Below, piece after piece: positions 35,856 to 46,690 of a stretch of 64,000 nt of DNA; the first letter of the stretch is position 1; the number at the start of each line of letters is the position of its first letter. The notes under the pieces are model-generated. The model ran no database searches. It was not told the DNA's origin and saw only the letters and a list, made by a program, of their open reading frames with translations. The DNA comes from Ophioderma brevispina (lineage: Eukaryota; Echinodermata; Ophiuroidea; Amphilepidida; Ophiodermatidae). The stretch spans positions 1 through 64,000 of the forward strand of contig JAMKCH010019811.1 in the NCBI GenBank assembly GCA_023653785.1, written 5' to 3'. The position numbers and the translations under genes are program-made.

Positions 35856-35987
35856 AAGGTGTATGTAATCCTATCAGCAGCAACAATAGCAATAACAATA
35901 AGGTGTATGTAATCCTATCAGCAGCAACAATAGCAATAACAATAAGGTGTATGTAATCCTATCAGCAGCAACAATAGCAATAACAAT
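35856..35987. repeat. 44 bp tandem repeat, three copies
   Basis: Units start at 35856, 35900 and 35944 with AAGGTGTATGTAATCCTATC and end in an AACAAT-rich tract. The three copies look identical, so the expansion is young. A related short-repeat stretch rich in GGATAAT follows up to about 36170. Confidence 0.9.
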
Positions 35988-36184
35988 AATAACAAATATC
36001 AGCAAATGATAATAATAATGATGATTAACGAATAATATAGGATAACCACTCAACCTATCAATTAAAATGGGCAATCCATTAATAATGAATTGGATAATCT
36101 ATATGCATAACTAGTTGGATAATTCACGATTAATTTGATAATCCATGGATTATAAATTGGATAATCACTGAATACTCAACTTAC

Positions 36185-36436
36185 CTTCGTTTATAAAGAT
36201 CGTGAATGTGCAACCGCCCTCGTTTTCCGCACCGTCTCGCCATAAATAGGAAACAGTTATTAGCCGGCCAGCGGGAAAAAAATCTCCCGGGCTATGCGAT
36301 CTGCTGACAAACTGAGGCGCAATTCCCGAGTCATCAAATGCCTGTGGTTCTACCCAAGTGATAGTCCGGCCTCCTTGACCTAAGGGTACCGTTTCCAATA
36401 TGTCTGGAGGACAAGTGGCCTGCGGTGGCACACTAT
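36185..36436 (-). CDS. HYR module exon (single copy, first HYR after CUB)
   Basis: The acceptor is AATTACAG|ATAGTGTG and the donor GAAG|GTAAGTTG. It has 252 bases in phase 1-1. It reads SVPPQATCPPDILETV, GGRTITWVEPQAFDDSG, FVSRSHSPGDFFPAG, TVSYLWRDGAENEGGC and TFTIFINEG. Both conserved HYR cysteines (ATCPP and GGCTF) are present, and GN is replaced by EN. It is the most divergent HYR module here and the first after the CUB exon. The 15 kb intron upstream of it holds the Penelope-like and DIRS-like elements. Confidence 0.92.
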
Positions 36437-36818
36437 CTGTAATTGATTATAGAAAGGCAAAATCACTTTTGAGAATCCAAATTCAAGTGCTTTTGACTAG
36501 ACTACAGACAAAATTACTATATATATTTTTTTCATTTTCAGTGCTATCTTCAAGTTGTAGTTGTTATCATCGAGTTGTAGTTTTTTCTATATCTAACTGA
36601 AACGCTCACGAAAAATATAACATAAAATATAGATTCAGAGCAGGGAAAGTGCCTTATTTCATCATGCAAGAGAAAAATGGAATTCCCCTAGTGCTATATT
36701 GGATAAGGGAACATGTGTTTACATGTTCAGAGATTTTTTTTGAAAAGGCTACTATAAATAGCTTGGTATTTTCCAGATATGGTGCAAGTTAAAGATTGCA
36801 ACATTTTTCCAGTGATGT

Positions 36819-37370
36819 CTTAAAGCAATATTGGCACATTTTTTGAAGAGCGCCCCCAATTTTCAAAAGTTGATATTTTGGCACAGTTACGTTGGTAATT
36901 GTCTAGGAAACTATCCCTGCGAACGAGAATGCTAAGAAATGCGCATATATCATAAAATAAGCGATTTTGTAATTACAATTGGGATCCCAGATTGGACTTA
37001 ACGACAGAGCTGGAAATGCTACGTTTATGTCCGTCCGTGATGAAATAGTGCCACCTCGAGAAGATAACCTCTAACTTGACTTGCCTGAACCAATAAAACA
37101 ACTAATGGATGAGCGTAGACACGTACATGGCGCTATTTCCCGGCTATTTTACATTGGAAGACCGTTTCCAGCAGACGTTGAATTATTATCGGGATCCCGA
37201 TAATAATTATTCTAATTACAAAATTCCTTCGTTTGTAACACACAGACATTTTCGAGCTTAACCATTCACAGGTATAGTTTACTAGCCAGTTACCAATGCA
37301 ACCGTGTAAAAATCTCATTTTTTTTGAAATTGGGGGCGCTCTTCAAAAAATGTGCTAATATTGTTTTAAG
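36819..37370 (-). mobile_element. 550 bp TIR element, copy 2 (inverted)
   Basis: The ends are CTTAAAGCAATATTGGCACA and the inverse of CTTAAAACAATATTAGCACA, followed inward by TTTTTTGAAGAGCGCCCCCA on both sides. These are the best-preserved TIRs of the family (about 45 bp). The interior matches copy 1 (22893-23436) in reverse. It is non-coding. Confidence 0.9.
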
Positions 37371-37504
37371 TGAACTTTTCTTTTGGATAACGTAAGATGA
37401 TGTACTGCCTATCTTAAGAAGATTGCCAGTAATTTTGATCTGCAGAGTTTTTAGATCTGAGCAGTTCCTATCCCGCTTCAGCAAATTCTTTACTCATGTT
37501 TAAT

Positions 37505-38920
37505 GTTTCAATCGGCGTGCATCAAATATGATCCACTAAATGTACAAAAGTCGTTTTCCCATCTTCTGTTCTCGAGTTGGCATTCAGCACTGCAGTAACA
37601 GAAATATGGTTCAATGTGTGGTTCAAACTACTGAAGTGGACAGCAACTGTTTTTTGCCTGTTGTTAGGGATGGAACAAATGTGGTCGGAAAAACAAACGG
37701 AAATAGGAATTTTAGTTTCACCGATGTATATATGGCCGCACAGTTTGCAAACAATGGCATAACTAACGTTCTTGCTCGTGCAAGTGAACGAAGACGTGAT
37801 ATTGTGTTTTCTTCTGTTGGGGCCGGTAATATGAAGAGTGTTAAGAACATAAGGACACGTTGTGCAACGTGGTTTCTTACAAGGTGTCATTCAGACGGGT
37901 TCTGGGGGAAGGATCTTTGGCATGAACTAGGTAATCAAAAATGTTTCTTTCGCGGTGGCAGGCAGTGAGAGGTGGTTTGGTGAAGATATTGCTGGTGGAC
38001 TGGTGCTTACGGAGAATTCAAAGTTCTTAATGATATTACGGATTTTCATATTAGTGGGATGGAAATTAAGAGCAAGAGGGGTCCGATCTTCCTGACTAGA
38101 TTTGACCGAAGATTGTAATTTTTTCCCCTGTCAAGTGTAGTAACTCGTTGAAGAGCGGAAGATGTAATCTGCTCAAGATATCCACGGCAATGGAAAAAGG
38201 AAGTCATCTCCTCTGCACGTTGATTAAAATCGCTGCAGATTCTGCGTAAACGGCGTAGTTTGTAGTTCAGCGCTAAGATACTTTGTAAGTGGAATTGTTT
38301 TATTATTATTATTTCTGGCAACTGTAAGGATGACTGGATGAGTATTTAAGGTAGCTGTGAGAATCTATGGGCTTGTAAAATATGCTGGTGGAAACTGCAA
38401 TATTATGGAAATGAATGGAGGAGTCAGAGATGGTCCAGGTAAACTGAAGGGACGGTTGGAAGTTGCAAACAAATTGGATAAATTGTTCCAGGTCAGCACG
38501 AGGACCAGACATGGTACCGATGATATCACCAATGTATCTTTTGAATAAATCTGGTTTTGGACAATTGTATTCTGAAAAAAGATGTTGTTCGAAATATCCT
38601 ACGCGTAAACAGGTGTAACCCACTCCGATCTTCGAGCCCATAGCCACACCCTTAATTTGAAGGTAGTGTTGACCGTTGAACATGAAGTGATTAAGTTTAA
38701 GGACCAGTTCTGTTAGGCGTGGCACAGTGGTGGTTGAGGGTGTCTGGATATCCCGTCGATCCATGAAGTACATCAAAGCTAGAAGACCTTCATTGTTAGG
38801 AATGGATGTATAGAGCGAACACATGTCCATGGTGAAAAGAAGCTTGCCTTATCCTTGGAATCGAAAGTCCTTGAGTGTGCGGAGAGCATGGGTGGTGTCC
38901 TGGATAAAATGTGGTATAAT
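37505..38920 (-). mobile_element. Penelope-like retroelement, RT plus GIY-YIG endonuclease
   Basis: The minus strand begins FIQDTTHALRTLKDF, then MDMCSLYTSIPNNEGLLAL and the RT core HYLQIKGVAMGSKIG. The catalytic block is YIGDI where Y-x-D-D is expected, so the second-site Asp is Gly (RYIGDI). After ITFHNIAVS-like and YKPIDSHSYLKYSSSHPYS come the linker LRRLRRICSDFNQRAEEM and FFHCRGYLEQI. The GIY-YIG domain follows: PCKKPRCTTCP, FTCTSKNVSYAIVCKLCGHI and YIGET, ending near 37520. This order is that of Penelope-like elements with the C-terminal GIY-YIG nuclease. A frameshift near 38315 and the catalytic change show that it is dead. Confidence 0.9.
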
Positions 38921-39047
38921 TGCACTATAATGAATTACATGTATGTAGTACTGAATGATACATTATACATAATGCATAAGGCCTCATCCTGGTTGTTGGA
39001 ATCGTTTCCCTTGGTCAAAAGAGTGTCATTATATATATTTATATTAG

Positions 39048-39295
39048 GGGCACATGTGGTGCAGTGGATCAGCGCTCGCCTCATAAGCATAATATTGTGG
39101 GTTCGAGCCCCGCTGTCGCCACCCAGGAGTATAAATGGGCACCGGCATATGCTGGGAATGCAAAACAGACTCGCTGTGCTGGAGGAGTGGCGCCTCCCCC
39201 CCCCCCCCCAGCAACATTATATGAGGGAGCCTGGCCCAAACGCCATTTGACAGAGAGATGGGCATTACGCCTGCGGGTGCACCATTTGTATTTTT
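39048..39295 (+). mobile_element. tRNA-derived SINE, copy 1
   Basis: The A box GTGGTGCAGTGG and B box GTTCGAGCCCC stand at tRNA spacing, followed by a body with CACCCAGGAGTATAAATGGG and ACAGACTCGCTGTGC. The same body occurs in the copy at 57988-58205. Bodies with a CCCAGGTGTATAAATGGG core are known from deuterostome SINEs. The tRNA head would supply an internal Pol III promoter. Confidence 0.85.
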
Positions 39296-40011
39296 TTGCA
39301 TATAATGTAAGACCAGTTCTAAATCCTACATTATAAAATCCAAAAAATATTAGAAGCGACTGATACTCTATACATCTTTAAAAAATAACACTCACCAGCA
39401 TTATAATAATGTACTTAAACTTGCCATGCTGATTATATAGCACCAACAAACTTGTCCTCACAGTGGACATACAGTGTGTTATTATATAAATTTAAGTTCA
39501 TTTGTGCGGAAGGCTCATTTACTTGTTATGAAAGGCTATTTCTGACCTTGACATTCACGGGATGCCGTAACATTACCAAAATGTCGTGAGTTTAAGCCTA
39601 TCACTATGAGTTACAATACGCTCATCCACCAAGGACACAGTGAGTTGTACTTCTACATACATTGGCATTAACTGACCTTGTGTGATCTGGGTATCATACA
39701 TCATACCCAAAAACCAGGGGGTATATTTTCTAAATACATTGGTGAATGAAGCAACTGAACTGTGCCAAGGGAATTGAGATTTTACAAGCTCATAGTGTAT
39801 CTTTGCAGATCGGGCGTGAAGAAAGAGTGAAATCCTCGAAGATTTTGCAAGCTACATAAATAGTTAGAGAGCCAGGGGTGGCAAATTTCGAGGGGGTCTA
39901 CACAGTGAGCCACAGAAGGTTTAAGAACGATCCTTGGTCAATTTTTGGGTGCTGATTCCAAATCTTTTATGTGTACTTTCGTAAAAGTGGTGAAAAGTTG
40001 CTAAATTTTAC

Positions 40012-40700
40012 ATTAAAGGGGCACTCCTTGATTTTGAAATATAATATTGGAGTTTTTGCAGTTCAAAGTTAAAACAGCATCAGTTTGTGTTATTTGTCAA
40101 CTGTAAATTGCTTATCTATTGCTATGATGTTAAAAAAAATCCAGACAGGGAATAAAATTACAAAACTAGCATTAAAGGGGCATTCGCTAACTTTCAAACC
40201 TCAAATGTTCTTTGTGCAAAGCATAACAAAAAATTATAAATGATAGACATTGATTTTTCATGATAAAGTTGTCACAGTGGTCCAATACAATCCCAAAAGA
40301 CATTAAGGGGTACTCCTTAAATTTTTCATTAAAGGGGCAACTCCTTGATTTTTAAATATCACATTTAAATCTTTCCAGTTCAAATACTTTGAAGCCTTTC
40401 AACTGGAATAATTTAAAAGAGCATCGATTAGTGTGTTATTAATAAACTATGAATTGCTTATTGTCTCTAGCTATGATGTGTACGGAATCCCAAATAGGAA
40501 TTAAAGGGGCAAAAAGTTTACAAATATAGCGTTAAAGATGCTTTCCCTACTTTCAAACCTTGAATTTTCTTGTGCAAATGTAAAAGTGGTTGTTAAAATG
40601 GTAAACTGAATAATGGATTGGAGATATTCATTCATTTCTTCTATCATAACAAAATAAAGTTCTCATAATGTCCCCATACAACCCAGAAGACATTAAAGAG
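40012..40700. repeat. Degenerate tandem repeat, unit about 320-360 bp
   Basis: ATTAAAGGGGCA(A)CTCCTTGA starts units at 40012, 40328 and, changed, 40692. Inside each unit GAATTGCTTATTG/CTATGATG and TTCAAACCT recur in order. There are two full units and the start of a third. The shorter motif ATTAAAGGGGC also recurs within units. Confidence 0.7.
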
Positions 40701-40900
40701 ACATTCCTTGATTTGGAGTATATACTTTGGCCATCAAACATAACTTCAAAACAAGATCATAAGTTGGACTAGGGCACAATATGTAGTGATAATTCCCACC
40801 AATAAACGTTTCTCTCAATCCATAAGTACACCTTCCAGCAACCGTCTTGCGGGCGGAGAAACAAATCGTAGATGGGTGTCGTAAGGTCATAAGTATCACC

Positions 40901-41080
40901 CTCTTACTTGTGAAAGGACACTGCGCTAGCGATAGGTACCTTCCATGACCTTTTCCCCCAAAGAATACCACTGGGCAATCCGGTCGCTCACACTCTTACT
41001 TCTGAAAGGACACTGCGCTAGCGATAGGTACCTTCCATGACCTTTTTTCCCACAGAATACCACTGGACAATCCGGTCACT
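40901..41080. repeat. 92 bp direct duplication
   Basis: CTCTTACTTGTGAAAGGACA at 40901 recurs at 40993 with one change, and the following GCTAGCGATAGGTACCTTCC is identical. There are two copies in tandem. Confidence 0.9.
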
Positions 41081-41149
41081 GATATGATATAGCTACTCAT
41101 AAACGAAAAACACCTCAACACTATCTGATCGACCTGCTACGGTATAGAA

Positions 41150-42290
41150 TTTGGACAGTGGCCCTTCCCGTCCGTTTTAACCAACATACCCTTTAAGTCT
41201 GTTGCAAGATGGAAGCCGAACTCCATTCGACGTTGTCAAAAACGCTGGGATTGGAGGACCATTTATAGAACGGCCACCAGGAGGACTGATCTTGAACTTC
41301 ATGCGCCCTAAGGAGCCTGCCGGGCGAATATGTTGTTTCTTATGCTCATCTCGGACTGATTGTGTCTAGGTGCAGGACCATGGGGTGTCAATGTGTAAAT
41401 AGCAAGTTATTTTGGTGTAAGAAATGTTCTTTGTACGGTCCAGATACCACTAGGGCCCCTAACCGATCACCATTGCACCTCTGTGGCACGCAACCTTGGT
41501 GAGTCGTGGCAGAAACACGCTTTCGGGGTAAAAGAATCTGTTTTTTTGGCCAGGAACCCTGGCTGTGGAAGAAGAGACCCCTCCTCCCCGCTCAAAATGG
41601 AGCCAGGTGCCTCATCAGTGAACAAGGCTTGGGTCTCAGGAGACTAAGCTCCTGGATGGGTTCAAACTCTTTTGATGCACGGAATTGTAGCACCGAGGCC
41701 AAGTCCCATTCCGGAATAAGGTTACGCAACAGAGGACGAACCAGAAACATACCCTTCACCAGGCTGGTCAGGAAGAGGCTAGCGGAAACCGTCATGCCAT
41801 CCAAAAAACTATGGAGCTCGTAGATGGACATTAATACCCCCTTATGAAAGATTTCTGTAAGGAAATTTGCAATTTTACTTACAGTTGCAGACACTGGGGT
41901 TGTTCTTTGATCGGCACAACATACACGGTAACGGAGGAAATGCACCAGAGAATAGTCTGCGGAAATGCACCAGACAGGTGGCAAAGCGTGGATGATGCAC
42001 TCTGGGACGAATGGATCGGCTGGCGGACCCCTTACCAGGTCCCCGCACATTGAAAACCGGATCGGTTCCTCTACAAGCAGATCTAACAGTCTGGGGACCC
42101 ACAGGTGGGATGGCAAGGAATGGGCCACCAATAGGTCCAGACAGTTAGTGGACTGAGCCACCTTCTTGAGGAATCGTGGGATCGTAACCACTGGGGGAAG
42201 ACCTAGGCAATCGGCCCGTCCAATCCGCCGCCAGTGCATCTCGCCCATATTACCGGGTGATCCGGGCTCCAAGAGTAGTAAGCAGGGGTC
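41150..42290 (-). mobile_element. DIRS-like retrotransposon fragment, tyrosine recombinase region
   Basis: The minus-strand ORF (42272-41592) reads LPPVVTIPRFLKKVAQSTNC, DLLVAHSLPSHLWVPRLLDL and LVEEPIRFS. It continues TTPVSATVSKIANFLTEIFH, LVRPLLRNLIPEWDLASVLQ and FRASKEFEPIQELSLL. This matches the end of the RT/RNase H protein passing into the tyrosine recombinase of DIRS-type elements (P.WDL..VL......FEPL). Further on, RAHEVQ and NPSVFDNVEWSSAS near 41290-41200 resemble the recombinase box with the catalytic His and Arg and the G-W-S-S-A-S segment, but the catalytic tyrosine is not apparent. The fragment is frameshifted and truncated. Confidence 0.75.
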
Positions 42291-43822
42291 CGTTCCCCAA
42301 CACGTACTTACGACACTGGTAGCCTACCTTTATACTAAGTAATGCGTAACTTCACTACTAAGTTCATACTGCGTTCCCGAAACTCGTACGGAGCTACCTG
42401 ACAACTAAAATTTACGACTGAGATCTACGTCGATACTAGTTGTGACTTAGTACACAACTATTGTGTTCCACGCGTTCCCCAAACTGACACGTAATACAGT
42501 TGTGAACTAAGTCCGACCAAAAGTTACGCACAAAAATACGTCTCGGGGGTAGACTTAACACACACGTAAAATATTAAGTAAACTTAAGCAACGATTTCAT
42601 TTCATTGAGGAGGAAGAAATGGATCCCAAAATACAAATTCAAGCTTATACAAACCAATGGAGGAGGTTTTGAAGACTAGAGGCTTACACCACATTTGATA
42701 TAGGCATACTATACGAGCTATGTGACATATTGGAACACCCTCTTAAAGGTGCTTGTTCCGATTTATGTGTATTGTGTTCTCTAATTGATATGAGAACATG
42801 GCACTTGCACATACACCCCGATCAAGTACCGTGGGAAACAAACTTGCGGTTTTGATGGTAGACGCAATAATGCATGTTGCAAAGCGCTATTCAATACTGT
42901 GCTAATATTGATGGTCAACCACTAAAATAGCGGTTTTTTGTTTATATCTTGGGAATGAAATGGATTTGAGGACTCAAATTTTCAGGACGACAATGAGAAA
43001 AATACGGCCTTTCATCTGATATCAAAATCGATACTACTTCCGGGTAAATCAGGGGGGCCCCAAAGACGATCGGAACACGCACCTTTAAAGGTACTGAAAT
43101 AATAAAGTAGATTCCTAGAACGGTTATATATGAAAATAATAATCATAATAATAATAATTAAACTATGACTGAATACACTACTATCTTCTAAGTTATTGTT
43201 TACCTCTTAATAAGGAAACTATAGTCTATTTATCATGTTTATACCATAACTTGAATTTGGCATCAAGCTTGTTAAACACATTTTTTAAAAATTATACTTA
43301 AGTTAAAGGTTATGGTTTAAAGTGAAAGATTTTTTAATTCTTGGTGATTATATTTTTTTATCAGAATTTTTATCTGCAGTAACATGTTTGGAATTTTGAA
43401 GAAGGGTCAAGTTCTCAAATTGGATTTTATTTTTTTTTCTGTATCCAGAAAAATATAACGCTTTTATGTCAAACATGTGCACAATCACTTTTCAGACGCA
43501 TCGTATTATTAGCAAAATCCTGTTTTTTAATGATCTTCTTCTTCTTAATATGATCTTCTTCTTCTTTGTGATCTTCCTTTTCTTCTTCTTCTTCATGATC
43601 ATCTTCTTCTAACCAAATGGAGACATTAACACTAATAAACTGTAAAATAACTTTGCATATATACAGAGTGTGTCAAAAGGAACCCTACCCAAACATAACA
43701 GCAAATTTTGGCTACTTAGTGAATACAAAACTTTTTTGGGGGTAGATTGTGAAAATATGAACTATTTGAAAAAAATGAGAGAAAACGAAAATTAAGAGGC
43801 TCAATGTTGAGAATTTCCCCCC
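42290..43822. other. No gene; GTTCCCCAA motif repeats and a CTT microsatellite
   Basis: GTTCCC(C/G)AA-type motifs occur at about 42291, 42371 and 42473 in one direction. The inverse TTTGGGGAA occurs at about 44795 and 44870, and again in the second duplication unit near 47685 and 47768. At 43530-43610 lies an irregular (CTT)n tract. No ORF is recognised. Confidence 0.45.
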
Positions 43823-44026
43823 AAACCAATGCAGAACCAATACCTTTGCCCATGCCGTTTGTTTTACCTGGATAAGCTGTGATATTTTAAGGTGCATTTA
43901 AAAAAAATTAAGTAATATAATTATGTTTGTCAACTCTATAAAAAAGAAAACGATTTAACCTTCACTTTTAAAATATTTTAACGTCATCAACTTATATGTT
44001 CACTTCGTTATTTTGTTCGAGCCATA

Positions 44027-44404
44027 TATCGTCGCTGGGCGGGAAAAACCTCATATGTGCATTGACTTTAAAAGCAAAAACTCACATGTAGTAAAAACGG
44101 TTTACATCACACACAACAAACCTCATATGTAAACATTTTCGAGAGACACCAAAAACTGAATAATGTGCTGTAATGCCAAACTAGAAAATTTTCCTTCTAA
44201 ATATATTTAGGTAATTATTTACTCCAGATTCTGAAATAAAGTGCCATATAATTTACTATCATATTTGGCATGCAATTCAAGCTAGAACCCGATGTGACCA
44301 AAATGCACATATGAGGTTTTGCACTGGGGCCCGCTTTTTACATATGAGGTTTTGCATTTGACCTCTGGAGTTACATATGAGGTTTTTCCCGCCCAGCGAC
44401 GATA
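44027..44404. mobile_element. 378 bp TIR element with TA target duplication and known empty site
   Basis: The ends TATCGTCGCTGGGCGGGAAA and its inverse frame a non-coding interior with repeated CATATGAGGT motifs. TA flanks both sides (44025-44026 and 44405-44406). The second duplication unit reads GAGCAATATACCC at this place, against GAGCCATA..TATACCC here, so it keeps the uninterrupted site. The insertion followed the duplication, or the duplication copied an allele without it. Confidence 0.92.
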
Positions 44405-44889
44405 TATACCCAATAAAGAGTGGTCTAAAATAATTATAAGAATAGGAAAAAGGCTGTAAATTAACAGAGCGGTCGGAAACCTTAGATTTGAAAGAGCTGC
44501 TATTATAGGCTATGCTCGTACGAACACCTCTTATACACTGACAACCTCTTTATATGATAGGTCCGGTCGTCCGAGTAATAATGCCTGTCCTCCTTAGTAC
44601 CGCTGACCTTTTCATACATTCCATTACGCGAAAAGAACAATAGCGAGGCACTATCACACATACTCGCATACGTTACACCCACAGATACTCCCAATCGTTT
44701 AATCGATAGGTTTGGAGCAGAATAGTCTTAGAATGTTCGTAACTCTTGATGCGTATCAATCACACCAGTTGAGAACCATCTGAGCAGGCGTTTGGGGAAC
44801 AGACGTAGGTCGCAACTAATAGAAATCTTAGCTTGTGCTGAGCATGAGTTGAGACACAACTTACGCATCAACTTTGGGGAAAAAAAAAA

Positions 44890-45600
44890 AAAAACGAACC
44901 CCTCAGCGTTGGATGATCCCCAGCGGATGTGGAAAGGCTACTCTGTCGACGATTAATGACCATCTAAAGAATGATGCGGCTGCCCCGATGGAATGAGCCT
45001 CCACTCTACCGAGCTATGCTCCCACCTATTATCCCTGGGACATGGGAGGCATTCAGCCCGATTTTCCGGCCCTGACACCACCTGAGGAGCCGGAAAACTT
45101 CTTTGCAAGGGCTGTGGCTCCTGACCCCTCCCTCCTTGTTGATGTACGGCACCAACATCTTTTGGCAAGGGGGAGGGGTCCATTGACCTAAGGCTAAAAA
45201 GATAGCTTAAAGATCGAAAACGGCTACGTGGTGGCGTGACTGTGCCGCAGACCGCGGCCTGAGACTCGGAAAGAGAGGAAGTGAGCTCTACCCCGACTTC
45301 GACGTATCCGTCGTCAGAGTGATTGAGGGCACCCGTGGACTGAATTGGACTCCTTGGCTCAAATGATGGATGCATCCTACATTGACGGTCTGAGAATAGA
45401 TCTCGGGAGAACGGGATCTGAAGAGGCTAACGATGGTGCCATCATGGCTGGAAGCGTCTCATCTATAGTTTGCAATACGAGACGACGCCAATCAGGCTGA
45501 CCATCGGACCCAGGAGACGAAGCTGTGTTCGGGCCGACACCGACGGACTGCCCAGGATTAACCGAGCACGGCCTGTTACTGCTTTCATCCTCAATCTAGG
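44890..45600. mobile_element. GC-rich retroelement block, probable DIRS-like gag region (strand uncertain)
   Basis: The block has GC well above its surroundings and open frames on both strands (minus 45375-44953; plus reading EEPENFFARAVAPDPSLLVD near 45090). It repeats at 47780-48530. I link it to a DIRS-like element only because of the neighbouring RT pieces. The domain itself is not recognised. Confidence 0.35.
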
Positions 45601-46206
45601 CTGGTTTCCAAAAAAGTGAGAACTACAAAGCTGTAGTACCAAACAACTTGTACAATATACCCCAAGCTAGTATGAAGGGACTGCCATCAGCTTATCATTT
45701 AAGTACAAACGAAAATAGTTTTCCCTTTCTGTCTCAAGAATTCGGCCACCGCCTAGACTACTCGTATGAAGTTTTCTGGGAGGCGTCGAGAGACCGAAGG
45801 GAAGAATGCTGAACTGCTAAGCCTCCCCTCCCATTTTTTGCAAGGACCTGTCCGTAGAACCTATAGGTAGACGTCTTGAAAATCAGGTGTAGTGCCAAGC
45901 GTCGGGCCGTATGTATTTTAGGTTAAAGGTGCAGTGAGAGATTTCACATATCAGGTGTCCCTAAAAATGTGGAAATTTTGATTTTTGCACTAATATATCG
46001 CTTTTCCTCTCAAAAGTATCCCCACATGAAATGATTAAGGTGAGAATCATTCGTTGGTACAAGAAAATTAAAATTGATAAATTTACTATAGGAGCAAATA
46101 CTAAGTTCATCGTATGTTTTATATTGAAATTAAGCAAATCAAAATCGCCTTTTGTTTTCACGTCAAGCCTTTCTGTAGCCAAAACAGGGTAGAATCTATT
46201 GGGATC

Positions 46207-46690
46207 TTATCTATCTACATATGACACGATATATGGATGCCGCAAAATCTCTTGTTGCACCTTAAGGATGGGCCTCCATTCCCCCTTGGTGGTGAGGAAG
46301 AAGATGGAATAGAGCCACCCTTGTATCGGAAATGGTAGTGCAGCATCACAGCCTCCATGCAAACCAGCGTGGAGATCTCTGAAGGAGAGGAGAGTTTCCT
46401 TCACATAGCGTCCGATTGCAGAGGGGTCTGACGAACCCCTTGGAACGGAGGCGGGCGGGTGGTAAACTCGAGCCGATACCTCGAAGAGACCACCACTTAC
46501 TAGGACCCACTGATCGGAGGGCACCGTCCGACACGCCGCCGCAAAATCGAGATGCTCCGCCAACAACTTTGGGTGGACTCTCCTTGCCTGGACAGCAAGT
46601 ATGGCCTCCCCGTGGCCCTTTGGCCCTTGGGTGCTTATCCCCGGTTTTTCATTCTTATTCCATGGTCGCTTGGGACTGGCCAACCTTATA
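46207..46690 (-). mobile_element. DIRS-like RT N-terminal part, unit 1
   Basis: The minus-strand ORF of 158 codons reads HLDFAAACRTVPSDQWVLVS, GGLFEVSARVYHPPASVP, AIGRYVKETLL and YSIFFLTTKGEWRPILKV. W-V-L...G, the PP segment and the G-x-WRPIL block are the start of the RT domain in DIRS-type retrotransposons. The palm (YxDD) does not follow; instead the unit changes to other sequence at 46207. Confidence 0.7.

Noticed and set aside
35856..35987. CRISPR-like direct repeats
   Set aside because: Units are adjacent with no spacers, and the sequence is animal. A simple minisatellite.
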